From NCBI RefSeq assembly GCF_014268755.2, contig NZ_CP077093.1:5911501-5975500 (forward strand): 64,000 nucleotides of DNA, given 5' to 3'. The notes under the pieces were generated by a model. The model was not told the DNA's origin and did not search any database. It saw nothing but the letters and a program-made list of their open reading frames with translations. Of this stretch, positions 25,815 through 34,775 are shown piece by piece (within the stretch, counting starts at the first letter, position 1; every line of letters starts with the position of its first letter). Both the position numbers and the translations under genes were made by a program. The DNA comes from Pseudomonas vanderleydeniana. Its GTDB lineage: Bacteria; Pseudomonadota; Gammaproteobacteria; Pseudomonadales; Pseudomonadaceae.

Positions 25815-26291
25815 GTGAGCGCATCCATTTGCCCCTGCGGCAGCGGCAACCTGCTGGACACCTGCTGCGGCCATTACCACGCCGGCCAGCCCGCGCCTTG
25901 TGCCGAGGCGCTGATGCGCTCGCGCTACAGCGCCTATGTGCTGGGCCTGGTCGACTATCTGGTGGCAACCACACTGCCGATCCAGCAAGGTGGCCTGGAC
26001 CGCCAGTCCATCGCCGACTGGAGTGCACAAAGCACCTGGCTGGGCCTGCAGGTGGAAGGCTCGGAAGTATTCGGCGGCCAGCCCGAGCACGCCTTCGTGA
26101 CCTTTACCGCGCGCTGGCACGACAGCGGCGGCGAACACAGCCACCGCGAGCGTTCCGCCTTCGTGCAGAACGGCGGGCGCTGGTACTTCATCGACCCGAC
26201 CGTGACGCTCAAGGCCGGGCGCAACGACGCCTGCCCCTGTGGCAGCGGGCAGAAGTACAAGAAGTGCTGTTCGAGCTACCTGGCCGGCTGA
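25815..26291 (+). CDS. YchJ/UPF0225 family SEC-C zinc-motif protein
   Basis: A 158-residue YchJ-like protein with SEC-C motifs at both ends: CPCGSGN...CCGHYH near the N-terminus and [13 protein letters not shown] near the C-terminus, around an NTF2-like domain ([23 protein letters not shown], then [22 protein letters not shown]). SEC-C motifs bind zinc; the function is unknown. Start is GTG, 5 bp after the remnant stop codon of the DUF6231 gene. GGTGGTGA before it, inside the attR region, serves as ribosome site. The gene was probably coupled to DUF6231 before the island entered. Confidence 0.85.
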   Translation: MSASICPCGSGNLLDTCCGHYHAGQPAPCAEALMRSRYSAYVLGLVDYLVATTLPIQQGGLDRQSIADWSAQSTWLGLQVEGSEVFGGQPEHAFVTFTARWHDSGGEHSHRERSAFVQNGGRWYFIDPTVTLKAGRNDACPCGSGQKYKKCCSSYLAG

Positions 26292-26297
26292 GCCCGC

Positions 26298-26801
26298 TCA
26301 ACAGAGTTTCAGGTGGGAAGTGTCAGGCACCTCGGGCGCTGCCGGCGCCGGGATCTGTCCCATGTCGCTGCCCACCGGTGCCACGCTCAAACCCGACAGG
26401 TCAAGCACCGGGGCGACAGCTGCGGGCCTCGGGTCCTGCATGTCGCTGCCGACCTCGGCAATCGCATAATCCGGTGCATCGACCTCGCTGAACGCTGCCA
26501 TGTAGGCATCACGCGGCACCACCCGGGCACGGCCGGCCGATTCGGGAACAGCGCTCATCTGGACCTCTTCCATCGGCATGGCCAGCACTTCAACGCGCGC
26601 CCCGGCCCGCTCGATGGTCGAACGGTACTTCTCGGCCGCCGCCGCATCGAGGTTGTTCTTCAACACCAGCCGGCGTCCGGAGAACAGCAGCTCGATGCGC
26701 TGGGCATCGGCCTGGAACAATCGCGCCAGGTTGCTGCGTACCTGTTCGGCCGGGGCATCGGGAAGCAGCTCGCCGCTGAAGACAATCTCGTAAAGGCTCA
26801 T
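26298..26801 (-). CDS. Conserved hypothetical protein
   Basis: A 167-residue soluble protein. The N-terminal 75 residues (MSLYEIVFSGELLPDAPAEQV, then IELLFSGRRLVLKNNLDAAAAEKYRSTIERAGARVEV) look like a small alpha/beta module that recurs in pseudomonad proteins. The rest is Pro/Ala rich, with the short repeat VGSDM twice. I do not recognise a function. AGGAG precedes the ATG at 26801. It converges with ychJ and diverges from the LEA-type lipoprotein gene. Confidence 0.65.
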   Translation of the reverse strand: MSLYEIVFSGELLPDAPAEQVRSNLARLFQADAQRIELLFSGRRLVLKNNLDAAAAEKYRSTIERAGARVEVLAMPMEEVQMSAVPESAGRARVVPRDAYMAAFSEVDAPDYAIAEVGSDMQDPRPAAVAPVLDLSGLSVAPVGSDMGQIPAPAAPEVPDTSHLKLC

Positions 26802-26920
26802 GACCACACTCCTGTGCGCCGGCTCGTTCCATCGCCGGCCGGCCTTGAGTATCGCCCAGGATGTTTTACCGCCACAACCCGCGGCCATCGGGCTAGACTG
26901 GGCTTCGAGAGGAGGAAGCC

Positions 26921-27400
26921 ATGCACTCAAGGACACTCGGTACGCTCGCCCTGCTGGTCATCCTGGCGCTGTCCGGCTGTGCCTCCTGGCTCGATGCCGG
27001 GCCGCGGGACCCCGTGGTGAGCGTGGTGCGGGTGGAACTGGTCAAGGCCAGGCTGTTGCAGCAGAAATTCAAGCTGCACTTTCGCATCGACAACCCCAAC
27101 GACAACACCCTGACCGTGCGTGCCCTGCACTATCGGATCTATCTGGACCAGTGGCTGCTGGCCGAAGGCGATTACGACCGCTGGCTGACCGTGGAGCCCA
27201 ACAGCCGGGCATTCTTCGTGGTGCCGGTACGGACCAACCTCTGGCAGCACATGAAGCCGTTGGCCAGGCGCCTGGAAAAAATCGACAAGCCGATTCCCTA
27301 TCGACTGGAGGGCACCCTGGAAACCGGATTATTCATCGGCTATGACGTGCACCTGGAGCACAAAGGCGAGATAATTCCCGGCGATCTTATTTCGGAGTAG
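26921..27400 (+). CDS. LEA type 2 (WHy-domain) lipoprotein
   Basis: A 159-residue envelope lipoprotein. The signal peptide ends in the lipobox LSGC. The mature part is one LEA_2/WHy beta-sandwich domain: [27 protein letters not shown] is the family's NPN motif region. The domain is linked to desiccation and stress tolerance in plants; bacterial copies are little studied. GAGGAGG lies before the ATG. The SEC-C gene starts 7 bp after its stop, so the two form an operon. Confidence 0.85.
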   Translation: MHSRTLGTLALLVILALSGCASWLDAGPRDPVVSVVRVELVKARLLQQKFKLHFRIDNPNDNTLTVRALHYRIYLDQWLLAEGDYDRWLTVEPNSRAFFVVPVRTNLWQHMKPLARRLEKIDKPIPYRLEGTLETGLFIGYDVHLEHKGEIIPGDLISE

Positions 27401-27407
27401 TTCCAGC

Positions 27408-27614
27408 ATGACCCAGCAACCTCACGTCCACGGCCCTGATTGCAACCATGATCATGATCATGCCCATCACGATCATGACCACGGCCATGTTCACGGTCCG
27501 CACTGCAACCACGCGCACCAGGAGCCGGTCCGCAACGCCCTGAAGGACGTGGGCCGCAATGACCCGTGCCCATGCGGCAACGGCAAGAAATTCAAGAAGT
27601 GCCACGGCGCCTGA
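27408..27614 (+). CDS. Small His-rich SEC-C motif protein
   Basis: A 68-residue protein of two parts. Residues 6-37 are extremely His/Asp rich ([20 protein letters not shown] and on), a likely metal-chelating arm for zinc, nickel or copper. Residues 48-68 are a SEC-C zinc motif ([16 protein letters not shown]). Such small proteins may serve as metal stores or SecB/ribosome-contacting adaptors; neither is shown here. It follows the LEA lipoprotein gene by 7 bp. Confidence 0.75.
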   Translation: MTQQPHVHGPDCNHDHDHAHHDHDHGHVHGPHCNHAHQEPVRNALKDVGRNDPCPCGNGKKFKKCHGA

Positions 27615-27665
27615 GGCCTGTCTGAGGCCTGTTTGAAAGACAGGCTGTGGGCAGCCCAGAGACTG

Positions 27666-27752
27666 TGGGAGCAGGATTCATCCGCGAAGAACCAGCACGC
27701 GGTTATCCTGAATAATCGCGTTGCCTGGTTCGCGGATGAATCCGGCTCCCAC
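27666..27752. repeat. REP palindrome pair (GGATTCATCCGCGAAG type)
   Basis: GTGGGAGCAGGATTCATCCG at the left and its inverted partner CGGATGAATCCGGCTCCCAC at the right enclose a short spacer. The same element type recurs near 38030 and 38210. Confidence 0.7.
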
Positions 27753-27802
27753 AAGCTTCTGGTACACACAAGATATTTGCCTGGCTCCCACAAGCTGCTG
27801 GT

Positions 27803-29180
27803 GATCGTGTCCCAGGACGTGGTGTAACTCATCATGGCTCTGGCCACTGAGTTTGCCGTTTAGTTGATCACGGCCGACAGCTTGGCCTGCGGATTATCGC
27901 TGACCGCCTCGAAGGCCTCCAACTGCATATAGCGCCGTTGCAGGCACCACTCGTCGTTCTGCTCCAGCAGCATTGCCCCAACCAACCGTGTAATCGCCGG
28001 ATCGTTGGGGAAGATGCCCACCACTTCGGTACGCCGCTTGATCTCAGCGTTTAGCCGTTCCAGCGGGTTAGTGCTGTGTAACTGCTGTCGATGTGCCTTC
28101 GGGAAGGCCATGTGCGCCAGCACTTCATCTTCGCAGCCGTCCATGAGCGTGGCGATCTTGGGGTATTTCTCACGAAGTTGATCAGCCACCAGCCGCCATT
28201 GCTGATGGCATTCGGTTCGACTGTCCTGGGCAAACACCGTGCGCAGCAAGGCCGCTACCATGGTGCGCTGGCCCTTGCCGACATGGGCCATGGCATTGCG
28301 CATGAAGTGAACGCGACAGCGTTGCCAGGTCGCGTGGAAAACCTTGGAAACAGCGGCCTTGAGCCCTTCGTGAGCGTCAGAGATCACCAGTTTCACACCC
28401 CGCAGCCCGCGTCGCATCAGGCTTCTCAGGAAGTCCGTCCAGAACGGTTCGGCTTCCGACGGGCCAACCCGCATACCCAGCACCTCGCGCCCGCCGTTGG
28501 TGTTCACGGCCACAGCGATTATGACGGCGACCGAGACGATGCGCCCGGCCTCCCGCACCTTGACGTAGGTAGCGTCAATCCACAGGTAGGGCCAATCGCC
28601 CTCAAGCGGTCGATCAAGGAAGGCGTGGACGCGCTCATCGATCTCGCCAGCGAGCCTGGATACTTGGCTTTTCGAGATGCCGGACATGCCCATGGCCTTG
28701 ACCAGTTCGTCGACCGAGCGCGTCGAAACGCCCTGGATATAGGCTTCCTGGATCACGGCTGCCATGGCCTTTTCGGCGGTGCGTCGTGGTTCGAGAAAAC
28801 CGGGAAAATAGCTGCCCTGGCGCAGCTTGGGGATCTTCAGGTCAACGTCGCCAGCGCGAGTTTGCCAGAGGCGATCGCGGTAGCCGTTGCGGCTGTTTGT
28901 TCGGTCAGGGCTTTTGACGTCGAAACCGGCGCCGCACAAGCCCTCGACGTCGAACTCCATCATGCGCTGGGCAACAAACTGGATCATTTGCTTGAGCAGA
29001 TCAGCGTCTGCCCCTTTCTCAACCAACTCGGTCAATGCGATAGTGGGCTTGGTCATCGTGGTTTCCTGGTGAAGGTTAAGTCCGCAAACTCAACGTTAGC
29101 CAAGAACCACGATGACCCACCTCTTTCGCCCGCAGGGCGCCTTCGGTTGGTTCAGTTACACCACTTCTAGGGACACGATC
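27803..29180 (-). mobile_element. IS256-family insertion sequence, complete
   Basis: A 1378-bp element. Its ends are imperfect inverted repeats starting GATCGTGTCCC and sharing GTGGTGTAACT. It is flanked by an exact 8-bp target duplication CTGCTGGT (27795-27802 and 29181-29188). One intact transposase gene is on the minus strand. The intact duplication suggests a recent insertion. Confidence 0.9.
27860..29056 (-). CDS. IS256-family (Mutator-type) transposase
   Basis: A 398-residue DDE transposase. The catalytic triad is visible: Asp in [12 protein letters not shown], Asp in [12 protein letters not shown], and Glu in [15 protein letters not shown]. The N-terminal helical DNA-binding region contains the family motif NSRNGYRDR. 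Full length with no stops or frameshifts, so probably active. Confidence 0.93.
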   Translation of the reverse strand: MTKPTIALTELVEKGADADLLKQMIQFVAQRMMEFDVEGLCGAGFDVKSPDRTNSRNGYRDRLWQTRAGDVDLKIPKLRQGSYFPGFLEPRRTAEKAMAAVIQEAYIQGVSTRSVDELVKAMGMSGISKSQVSRLAGEIDERVHAFLDRPLEGDWPYLWIDATYVKVREAGRIVSVAVIIAVAVNTNGGREVLGMRVGPSEAEPFWTDFLRSLMRRGLRGVKLVISDAHEGLKAAVSKVFHATWQRCRVHFMRNAMAHVGKGQRTMVAALLRTVFAQDSRTECHQQWRLVADQLREKYPKIATLMDGCEDEVLAHMAFPKAHRQQLHSTNPLERLNAEIKRRTEVVGIFPNDPAITRLVGAMLLEQNDEWCLQRRYMQLEAFEAVSDNPQAKLSAVIN

Positions 29181-29384
29181 CTGCTGGTAGACACAAGATG
29201 TGTGCCTGGCTCCCACAAGCTGCTGGTAGACACAAAATATGTGCCTGACGCCAACGACTGTGGAAGCCGGCGGTCCGGCGCCCCGGTTTATCCGCGAAAG
29301 GGGCCTCCAGGGCCCGCCTATCAGCAGGGAATCAAAGACAGTTGGCCCCCACAGCCCCGGCTGCCACAGGCTGCACTTCTGTCC

Positions 29385-30773
29385 CTAATCCTCGCGTCGT
29401 TCGAAAGCCAGCGTCACTTCCAATCCTCCGCCCTCGCGATTGCGCAAGGTCATCCGCCCACCATGGGCCGCCGCGATGGTGTGGGCAATACTCAGTCCCA
29501 GGCCGTAGCCGCCGGTTTTCGCATTGCGTGACCCCTCGATCCGATAGAACGGCTCCACCACCTGCTCCAGCAACGCCTCGGGAACCCCCGGACCACGATC
29601 GCTGATGACGATCCGCAACTGCTGCGGCTGATCCTCGATCCGCACCACCACCTCACGGCCATAACGCACCGCGTTCTCCAGCAGGTTCTGCACGCAGCGC
29701 TTGAGGCTGCGGGCATAGCCGGGCATGGGCCGCTGCGCCGAGCCCTCGACGAGGATCGGCTCGCCGATATCCTGCAGGTCGGCCTGCAGGCTGCGCAGCA
29801 GCGCGTTGATATCGATCTGCTGGCGCTCCTCGTTCACCTCCCCGCTGCTGACGAAGTCCAGTGTGCTGGAGACCATGTGTTCCATGTCCTCCAGATCTGT
29901 ACGAAAACGCTCCTTGACCTGGTTGTCCTCAAGCATCTCGGTACGCAGGCGCAGCCGGGTGATTGGCGAGCGCAGGTCATGGGAGATCGCCGCGAGAAAG
30001 CGGGTACGCTCGGCAATACTGGCGATCAGTTGCTGCTGCATGACATTGAAGGCCTGGGCCGCGCGCCGTACCTCGGTCGGCCCGTCCAGTGGCAGCGGCG
30101 GCCGGCGGATGTCCCGGCCCAGCGCCTCGGCGGCCTTGGCCAGGGCGTTCAACGGGCGGATCGCCAGGCGTACCGCGAGCAGGGCGAGCATCACCACCAC
30201 GATGATCCGCAGCAGGTAGATGCGCATCACGTAGTCGAACAGCAGGTCCAGCGGCGAAGTGCTGGTCCAGCCCTGCTCCTCGCTGGCCTCCACCAGCAGC
30301 CAGCGACCGTCCGGCAGGCGCAGGTCGATCAGGAAGCGGCCGATGGCCGGGCGTGTGCCGAACAGCGTGGACAAGCCGGCGACCTGCCCCTGCTGATCCA
30401 CCACTGACAACTGCAACAGGCGCAGGGTCTGCGAATAACCGGTCTTCTCCGACAACACCTTGTTCAGCAATCGCTCGGTACCCAGGTCCTTTTCACTCAG
30501 GCTGCCGGGAACAGTGCTGGGGTGCTCGCTCAAGGTCAGGTGGAAGTTCGGTGAATCGATCAGTCCTATCAGGCTGTCCGCCTGGCGTGGGTCCAGGTGC
30601 GAGAGGCGCACGATATTGGCCAGCCGGGTGGCGATCAACCGGGTGGGGATCTCCAGCACCTGGCTGTGGCGCACGTCATACCAGATACTGCTGGTGAGGA
30701 TCTGCGCCGCCAGCATGCCCGTCACCAGGATCAGCACCAGCCGGCCGAACAGCGAGCTGGGCCACACTCTCAC
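29385..30773 (-). CDS. OmpR-class sensor histidine kinase
   Basis: A 462-residue membrane sensor. It has an N-terminal helix (LFGRLVLILVTGMLAAQIL), a periplasmic domain of about 140 residues, a second helix (LLRIIVVVMLALLAVRLAI), HAMP, a HisKA box with the phospho-acceptor His in ISHDLRSPITR, and a HATPase domain (N box QNLLENAVRYG, DRGPGVPE, GGYGLGLSIA). The GTG start overlaps the stop of the response regulator gene (GTGA), so the two are coupled. Position next to a divergent siderophore receptor suggests it senses iron-siderophore status, as PfeS or PirS do in P. aeruginosa; this is inference. Confidence 0.9.
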   Translation of the reverse strand: MRVWPSSLFGRLVLILVTGMLAAQILTSSIWYDVRHSQVLEIPTRLIATRLANIVRLSHLDPRQADSLIGLIDSPNFHLTLSEHPSTVPGSLSEKDLGTERLLNKVLSEKTGYSQTLRLLQLSVVDQQGQVAGLSTLFGTRPAIGRFLIDLRLPDGRWLLVEASEEQGWTSTSPLDLLFDYVMRIYLLRIIVVVMLALLAVRLAIRPLNALAKAAEALGRDIRRPPLPLDGPTEVRRAAQAFNVMQQQLIASIAERTRFLAAISHDLRSPITRLRLRTEMLEDNQVKERFRTDLEDMEHMVSSTLDFVSSGEVNEERQQIDINALLRSLQADLQDIGEPILVEGSAQRPMPGYARSLKRCVQNLLENAVRYGREVVVRIEDQPQQLRIVISDRGPGVPEALLEQVVEPFYRIEGSRNAKTGGYGLGLSIAHTIAAAHGGRMTLRNREGGGLEVTLAFERRED

Positions 30774-31480
30774 GACTGGGGTTCCACGTCGGTGGCGGTC
30801 AACATGTAGCCCTCGTTGCGCACCGTCTTGATCAGGCTCGGCTCCAGTTGCTGGCGCAGGCGGCTGATGCACACGTCGATCGAGCGGTCGAACGGCGTGC
30901 TGTCCTTTTCGAACACGTGGTTGAGCAGGAAATCCCGGCTCAGCGGCCGGTTGGGGTGTTGCAGCAGCAGGCGCAGCACACGGAAATCGGTATTGCCCAG
31001 GCTGATCACCAGCCCCTGCGGGGACAGCAACTGGCGGGCCCGGGTGTCGAGCTGCCAGCCGGCAAAGCGAATGGTCGGCACATCGTCGATCCGCGCCCGC
31101 TCGGGGAAACTCTGGGCCCGGCGCAGCACCACCTTTATACGAACCAGCAGCTCCCGGGGGTCGAACGGCTTGGGCAGGTAGTCGTCGGCGCCCAGCTCCA
31201 GGCCGAGGATGCGGTCCACCAGGGTACCGCGGGCGGTGAGCATGATCACCGGGGTGTTGGAGGTCACCCGCAGCTCGCGGCACAGGCTCAAGCCATCTTC
31301 CCCCGGCAGCATCAGGTCCAGGACGATCAGGTCGATGACGTTCAGTTCCAGGCGTCGGCGCATCTCCTTGCCGTCACAGGCGGTGGAGGTCTGGTAGCCG
31401 GCGCTGGTCAGGTATTCGGACAACAACTGACGGATTTCCGGATCGTCATCGACGATAAGCAGGTGATCGGGCTTGGTCAT
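30770..31480 (-). CDS. OmpR-family response regulator
   Basis: A 236-residue regulator with an N-terminal receiver (IVDDDPE, phospho-acceptor Asp55 in VLDLMLPGEDG, conserved Lys in YLPKPFDP) and a C-terminal winged helix (TDFRVLRLLLQHPNRPLSR, then DVCISRLRQQLE). It is the partner of the coupled kinase downstream. The ATG at 31480 is chosen because it begins the receiver domain; the ribosome site is weak. The divergent gene is a TonB-dependent siderophore receptor, a likely target. Confidence 0.9.
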   Translation of the reverse strand: MTKPDHLLIVDDDPEIRQLLSEYLTSAGYQTSTACDGKEMRRRLELNVIDLIVLDLMLPGEDGLSLCRELRVTSNTPVIMLTARGTLVDRILGLELGADDYLPKPFDPRELLVRIKVVLRRAQSFPERARIDDVPTIRFAGWQLDTRARQLLSPQGLVISLGNTDFRVLRLLLQHPNRPLSRDFLLNHVFEKDSTPFDRSIDVCISRLRQQLEPSLIKTVRNEGYMLTATDVEPQS

Positions 31481-31570
31481 GGAAAGAGGTAGGCATCCGA
31501 GAAAAACTACGAGATAGCCGAAAGTGCTCGGCCCGTAGAAATGAAATGTAATGGAATGTGTTGGGAGGCG

Positions 31571-31593
31571 TTTGTATGCGATTGCAATACAAA
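31571..31593. promoter_or_regulatory. Inverted repeat between the regulator and receptor genes
   Basis: TTTGTAT and ATACAAA form a perfect 7-bp inverted repeat with a 9-bp spacer in the 195-bp divergent promoter region. An AT-rich block (about 31633-31662) nearer the receptor start could hold a weak Fur site. Both are unproven. Confidence 0.4.
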
Positions 31594-31675
31594 GCACGCC
31601 CCGTCCGCCGAGACTGGCTCTTTAGACTACCGAATCTAAATAAGATTGATTTTAATTTAGCACAGGTCGTCCCGC

Positions 31676-34060
31676 ATGCCACCGTCGTTCCCGTCCTCCA
31701 CCTCACGCCTGCAACCCCTGTCCCTGCCCGGTACCCTGGCCCCGGTTTTCGGCCTGATGGCCATGGGTGCGCTGCACCCTGCCATGGCCCAGGAAACGGA
31801 AACACCCGGCGCCCTGACCCTGCCGGACCTGAAGGTCGAGGGTGAATACAGCTCGCCGTTCAAGGTCGATCGTGCCAGCTCGGCCAAGCTCAGCCAGCCG
31901 CTGCTCGACACCCCGCAGAGCGTCACCGTGGTGCCGCAACAGGTACTCAAGGAGCAGAACGCCCAGAGCCTGCAGGAAGTACTGCGCAACGTACCGGGCA
32001 TCACCTTCATGTCCGGCGAAGGCAACCTCGGCTGGGGCGACATGTTCTCGATCCGTGGCTTTTCCTCGGAGCAGAGCCTGACCGTGGACGGCGTGCGCGA
32101 TGCCGGCATGTCGACCCGCACCGACACCTTCAACCTGCAGCAGGCCGAGGTGTTCAAGGGAACCGGCGCCATCGAGTCCGGCGTCTCGGCCGTCGGCGGC
32201 AGCGTCAACCTGGTCAGCAAGGAAGCCCACCTGGGCGACAGGAACAAACTCTCGGCCGGCGTTGGCAGCGACAACTACCGGCGCCTCACCGCCGACCTCA
32301 ACCACGAATTGAACGACACCACCGCCCTGCGGATCAACCTGATGCGCCACTACAACCAGGTGGCCGATCGCGACGACGTCGACTACGACCGCTGGGGCCT
32401 GGCCACCTCCCTGGGCATGGGCCTGGGCACGCCGACCCGGGTGTTCGTCGACCTGTTCTACCAGAAGGACAACAACACCCCGGACACCGGCCTGCCGATC
32501 CAACGCGGCACCAACGGCGACACCATGCCCGGCGTGAAGCGCTCCAACTGGTACGGTGACTCGAGCCTGTACACCCAGCAGACCGAAACCCTGTCGCTGA
32601 CCGCACGCCTGGAGCATGACTTCGACAACGACGCCAAGCTGAAGAACCAGATCCGCTGGGAACGCACCGACAACTTCTCGGTGCTGTCGCCGGCGCGTTT
32701 CTTCGCCGCCAACGCCAACGGCCAGAAAACCTGCACCGGTACCCGCTGCGCGACCCTGGGCTATACCGGGGTCGGTGCAATCAGCCAGGTCCCCGGCTCG
32801 ACCGTCAATGCCTATACCGACTACATTGCCAACGGCAACACCGCCTACGGCATCCTGCGTGGCTCCGACTACGGCCAATCCAAGCGCTACACCATCCTCG
32901 ACAACCAGACCGACTTCAGCTTCGGCTTCAACACCGGCAGTGTTTCCCACGCCGTGGTCAGCGGCGTTGAGCTGTACCACGAGACCTACGGTGGCCTGAA
33001 ACGCAACGCCGAAGTCCCCGCCGGCGATATGTTCTTCGACATGGCCGATCCGCAGCACAGCTTCGCCAGCACCTGGGTGACCAAGGGCGAAGGCGAACCG
33101 CGTTCGATCATCGACAACGCCGGCCTCTACGTGGGCGATACGGTGACCCTGAACGACCAGTGGCAGGTGCTCGGCTCGCTGCGCTACGACCACTGGCGCG
33201 CCCAGACTACCCAGCGTGGCCAGGCCGATATCAGCAGCACCGATGGCGCCGTGAGCGGACGCGCCGGCGTGGTCTACAAGCCGCTGCCCAACGGCAGCAT
33301 CTATGCCTCCTACAGCGAGGCGGCGGAGCCCTCGGCGATCGGGGCCTCGACCAACAACCAGATCTACGGCGCCTCGACCACCAGCAACTACTCGCCGGCC
33401 AAGTCCAAGACCTACGAGGTCGGTACCAAGTGGGACCTGTTCCACGACCAGGTGAACCTGACCGCGGCGCTGTTTCGCACCGAGCTGGAAAACTCCTGGG
33501 AATACCAGAGCGGCGAAACCGCACCGGTGCGGGCACTGCCGGCCAAGCGCGTCGACGGCGTCGAGCTGGGCCTGCAGGGCAACATCACCCCCGAGTGGAC
33601 CGTGTACAGCGGCTTCTCCGCCCTCAAGAGCGTACAGACCAAGGGCGCCAACAAGGGCGCCGAGGCCAAGAACGTTCCTGACCTGACCGCCAACCTGTGG
33701 ACCACCTACAAGGTCACCGAAGACCTGAGCCTGAGCTACGGCGCCAACTACGTCGGCCGCCGGCGCTACAGCGACAACAAGTATGTCGGTGGCCTGAACA
33801 ACAACAGCAGCTACGCCACCGGGCCAGCCGGGGTCTACGCGATCTACGTCAAGGACAACGAAAAGGCCCCCAGCTACTGGTTGCATAACCTGGCGGCGCA
33901 GTACCAGATCAATTCGCAGACGCGGGTCAACCTGAACCTCAACAACGTGTTCAACAAGTTCTACTACAGCCAGGTCGGCGCTTCGCTGGACGGCTTCCAG
34001 CTGTACGGCATCCCCGGGGCTGGCCGGACGCTGACCGCCAGCGTCGACTACGAGTTCTGA
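31676..34060 (+). CDS. TonB-dependent siderophore receptor (PiuA/Fiu-like)
   Basis: A 794-residue outer-membrane receptor. A long signal sequence (ending near AMAQE) is followed by the plug domain (LLDTPQSVTVVPQQVLKEQ, VPGITFM, SIRGFSSEQSLTVDGVRD, VFKGTGAIE, GGSVNLVSKE) and a 22-strand barrel closing in the terminal aromatic ASVDYEF. A PiuC-type hydroxylase gene 3 bp downstream is the known partner of PiuA/Fiu receptors. The import substrate is thus probably a catecholate or monomeric catechol-iron complex. The start codon has AGGT upstream. Confidence 0.88.
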   Translation: MPPSFPSSTSRLQPLSLPGTLAPVFGLMAMGALHPAMAQETETPGALTLPDLKVEGEYSSPFKVDRASSAKLSQPLLDTPQSVTVVPQQVLKEQNAQSLQEVLRNVPGITFMSGEGNLGWGDMFSIRGFSSEQSLTVDGVRDAGMSTRTDTFNLQQAEVFKGTGAIESGVSAVGGSVNLVSKEAHLGDRNKLSAGVGSDNYRRLTADLNHELNDTTALRINLMRHYNQVADRDDVDYDRWGLATSLGMGLGTPTRVFVDLFYQKDNNTPDTGLPIQRGTNGDTMPGVKRSNWYGDSSLYTQQTETLSLTARLEHDFDNDAKLKNQIRWERTDNFSVLSPARFFAANANGQKTCTGTRCATLGYTGVGAISQVPGSTVNAYTDYIANGNTAYGILRGSDYGQSKRYTILDNQTDFSFGFNTGSVSHAVVSGVELYHETYGGLKRNAEVPAGDMFFDMADPQHSFASTWVTKGEGEPRSIIDNAGLYVGDTVTLNDQWQVLGSLRYDHWRAQTTQRGQADISSTDGAVSGRAGVVYKPLPNGSIYASYSEAAEPSAIGASTNNQIYGASTTSNYSPAKSKTYEVGTKWDLFHDQVNLTAALFRTELENSWEYQSGETAPVRALPAKRVDGVELGLQGNITPEWTVYSGFSALKSVQTKGANKGAEAKNVPDLTANLWTTYKVTEDLSLSYGANYVGRRRYSDNKYVGGLNNNSSYATGPAGVYAIYVKDNEKAPSYWLHNLAAQYQINSQTRVNLNLNNVFNKFYYSQVGASLDGFQLYGIPGAGRTLTASVDYEF

Positions 34061-34063
34061 TCC

Positions 34064-34744
34064 ATGCTGATCGAGGTTCCTGAACTGTTCAGCGCCGAGC
34101 AGGCCCGCGACATGCTCGCTGGCCTGCTGGCCGAGCCCTGGATCGATGGCAAGACCACCGCCGGGCTCGCCTCGGCGCGGGTCAAGCACAACCGGCAGTT
34201 GCCCGAGGACTCGGCGCTGGGGATTCGCCTCGGCGAACGCATCCTCAAGCGGCTCTCGGACAACGCGCTGTTCATGTCCGCCGCCCTGCCGAAACGGATC
34301 TACCCGCCGCTGTTCAATCGCTACAGCAACGGCGAGTCGTTCGGCCTGCACATCGACAACGCCATCCGCGGCCTCAAGGGCGTGCGCGAACGCGTGCGCA
34401 CCGACCTCTCCGCCACCTTGTTCCTGGCCGATCCGGCCAGCTACGACGGTGGCGAGCTGGTGATTCGCGACACCTTCGGCGAACACGCCGTGAAGCTGCC
34501 GGCCGGGCACCTGGTGCTCTACCCCGGCAGCAGCCTGCACAAGATCAATCCGGTCACCCGTGGCGAACGGGTCGCCGCGTTCTTCTGGATCGAAAGCCTG
34601 GTCCGCGAAGACAGCCAGCGCAGCCTGCTGCTGGACATGGATGTGGCGATCCAGCGCCTGAGTGCGCAACACGCCGACGAACTGTCGCTGCTGCAACTGA
34701 GCGGCGCCTACCACAACCTGCTACGGCGCTGGAGTGACGTCTGA
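34064..34744 (+). CDS. piuC: Fe(II)/2-oxoglutarate PKHD-type hydroxylase PiuC
   Basis: A 226-residue non-haem dioxygenase of the PKHD (YbiX/PiuC) family. The iron ligands are His96 and Asp98 (LHIDNA) and His159 (SSLHKI); the 2-oxoglutarate Arg follows in NPVTRGER. It is thought to act on siderophore or iron handling after uptake, but the reaction is not known. Translation is probably coupled to the receptor gene, from which it is 3 bp away. Confidence 0.9.
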   Translation: MLIEVPELFSAEQARDMLAGLLAEPWIDGKTTAGLASARVKHNRQLPEDSALGIRLGERILKRLSDNALFMSAALPKRIYPPLFNRYSNGESFGLHIDNAIRGLKGVRERVRTDLSATLFLADPASYDGGELVIRDTFGEHAVKLPAGHLVLYPGSSLHKINPVTRGERVAAFFWIESLVREDSQRSLLLDMDVAIQRLSAQHADELSLLQLSGAYHNLLRRWSDV

Positions 34745-34775
34745 TGCGCCGCCTGCCCCTCCCGGAGAAATCGTG

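Larger units (their letters stand above)
27752..29254 (+). repeat. 39-bp tandem repeat, three copies, interrupted by the IS element
   Basis: Units begin CAAGCT(T/G)CTGGTA and end TGCCTGGCTCCCA. Copy 1 is 27752-27790. Copy 2 is 27791-27802 and, after the IS and its duplicated 8 bp, continues from 29181 to 29215. Copy 3 is 29216-29254. Each unit ends in the GGCTCCCAC half of a REP element. Confidence 0.75.

Noticed and set aside
31703..34714. A 1003-codon open frame on the minus strand
   Set aside because: It is antisense to the TonB receptor and piuC. Its composition (runs of Val/Ala/Gly/His/Gln) is that of a high-GC shadow frame, with no domain or ribosome site.
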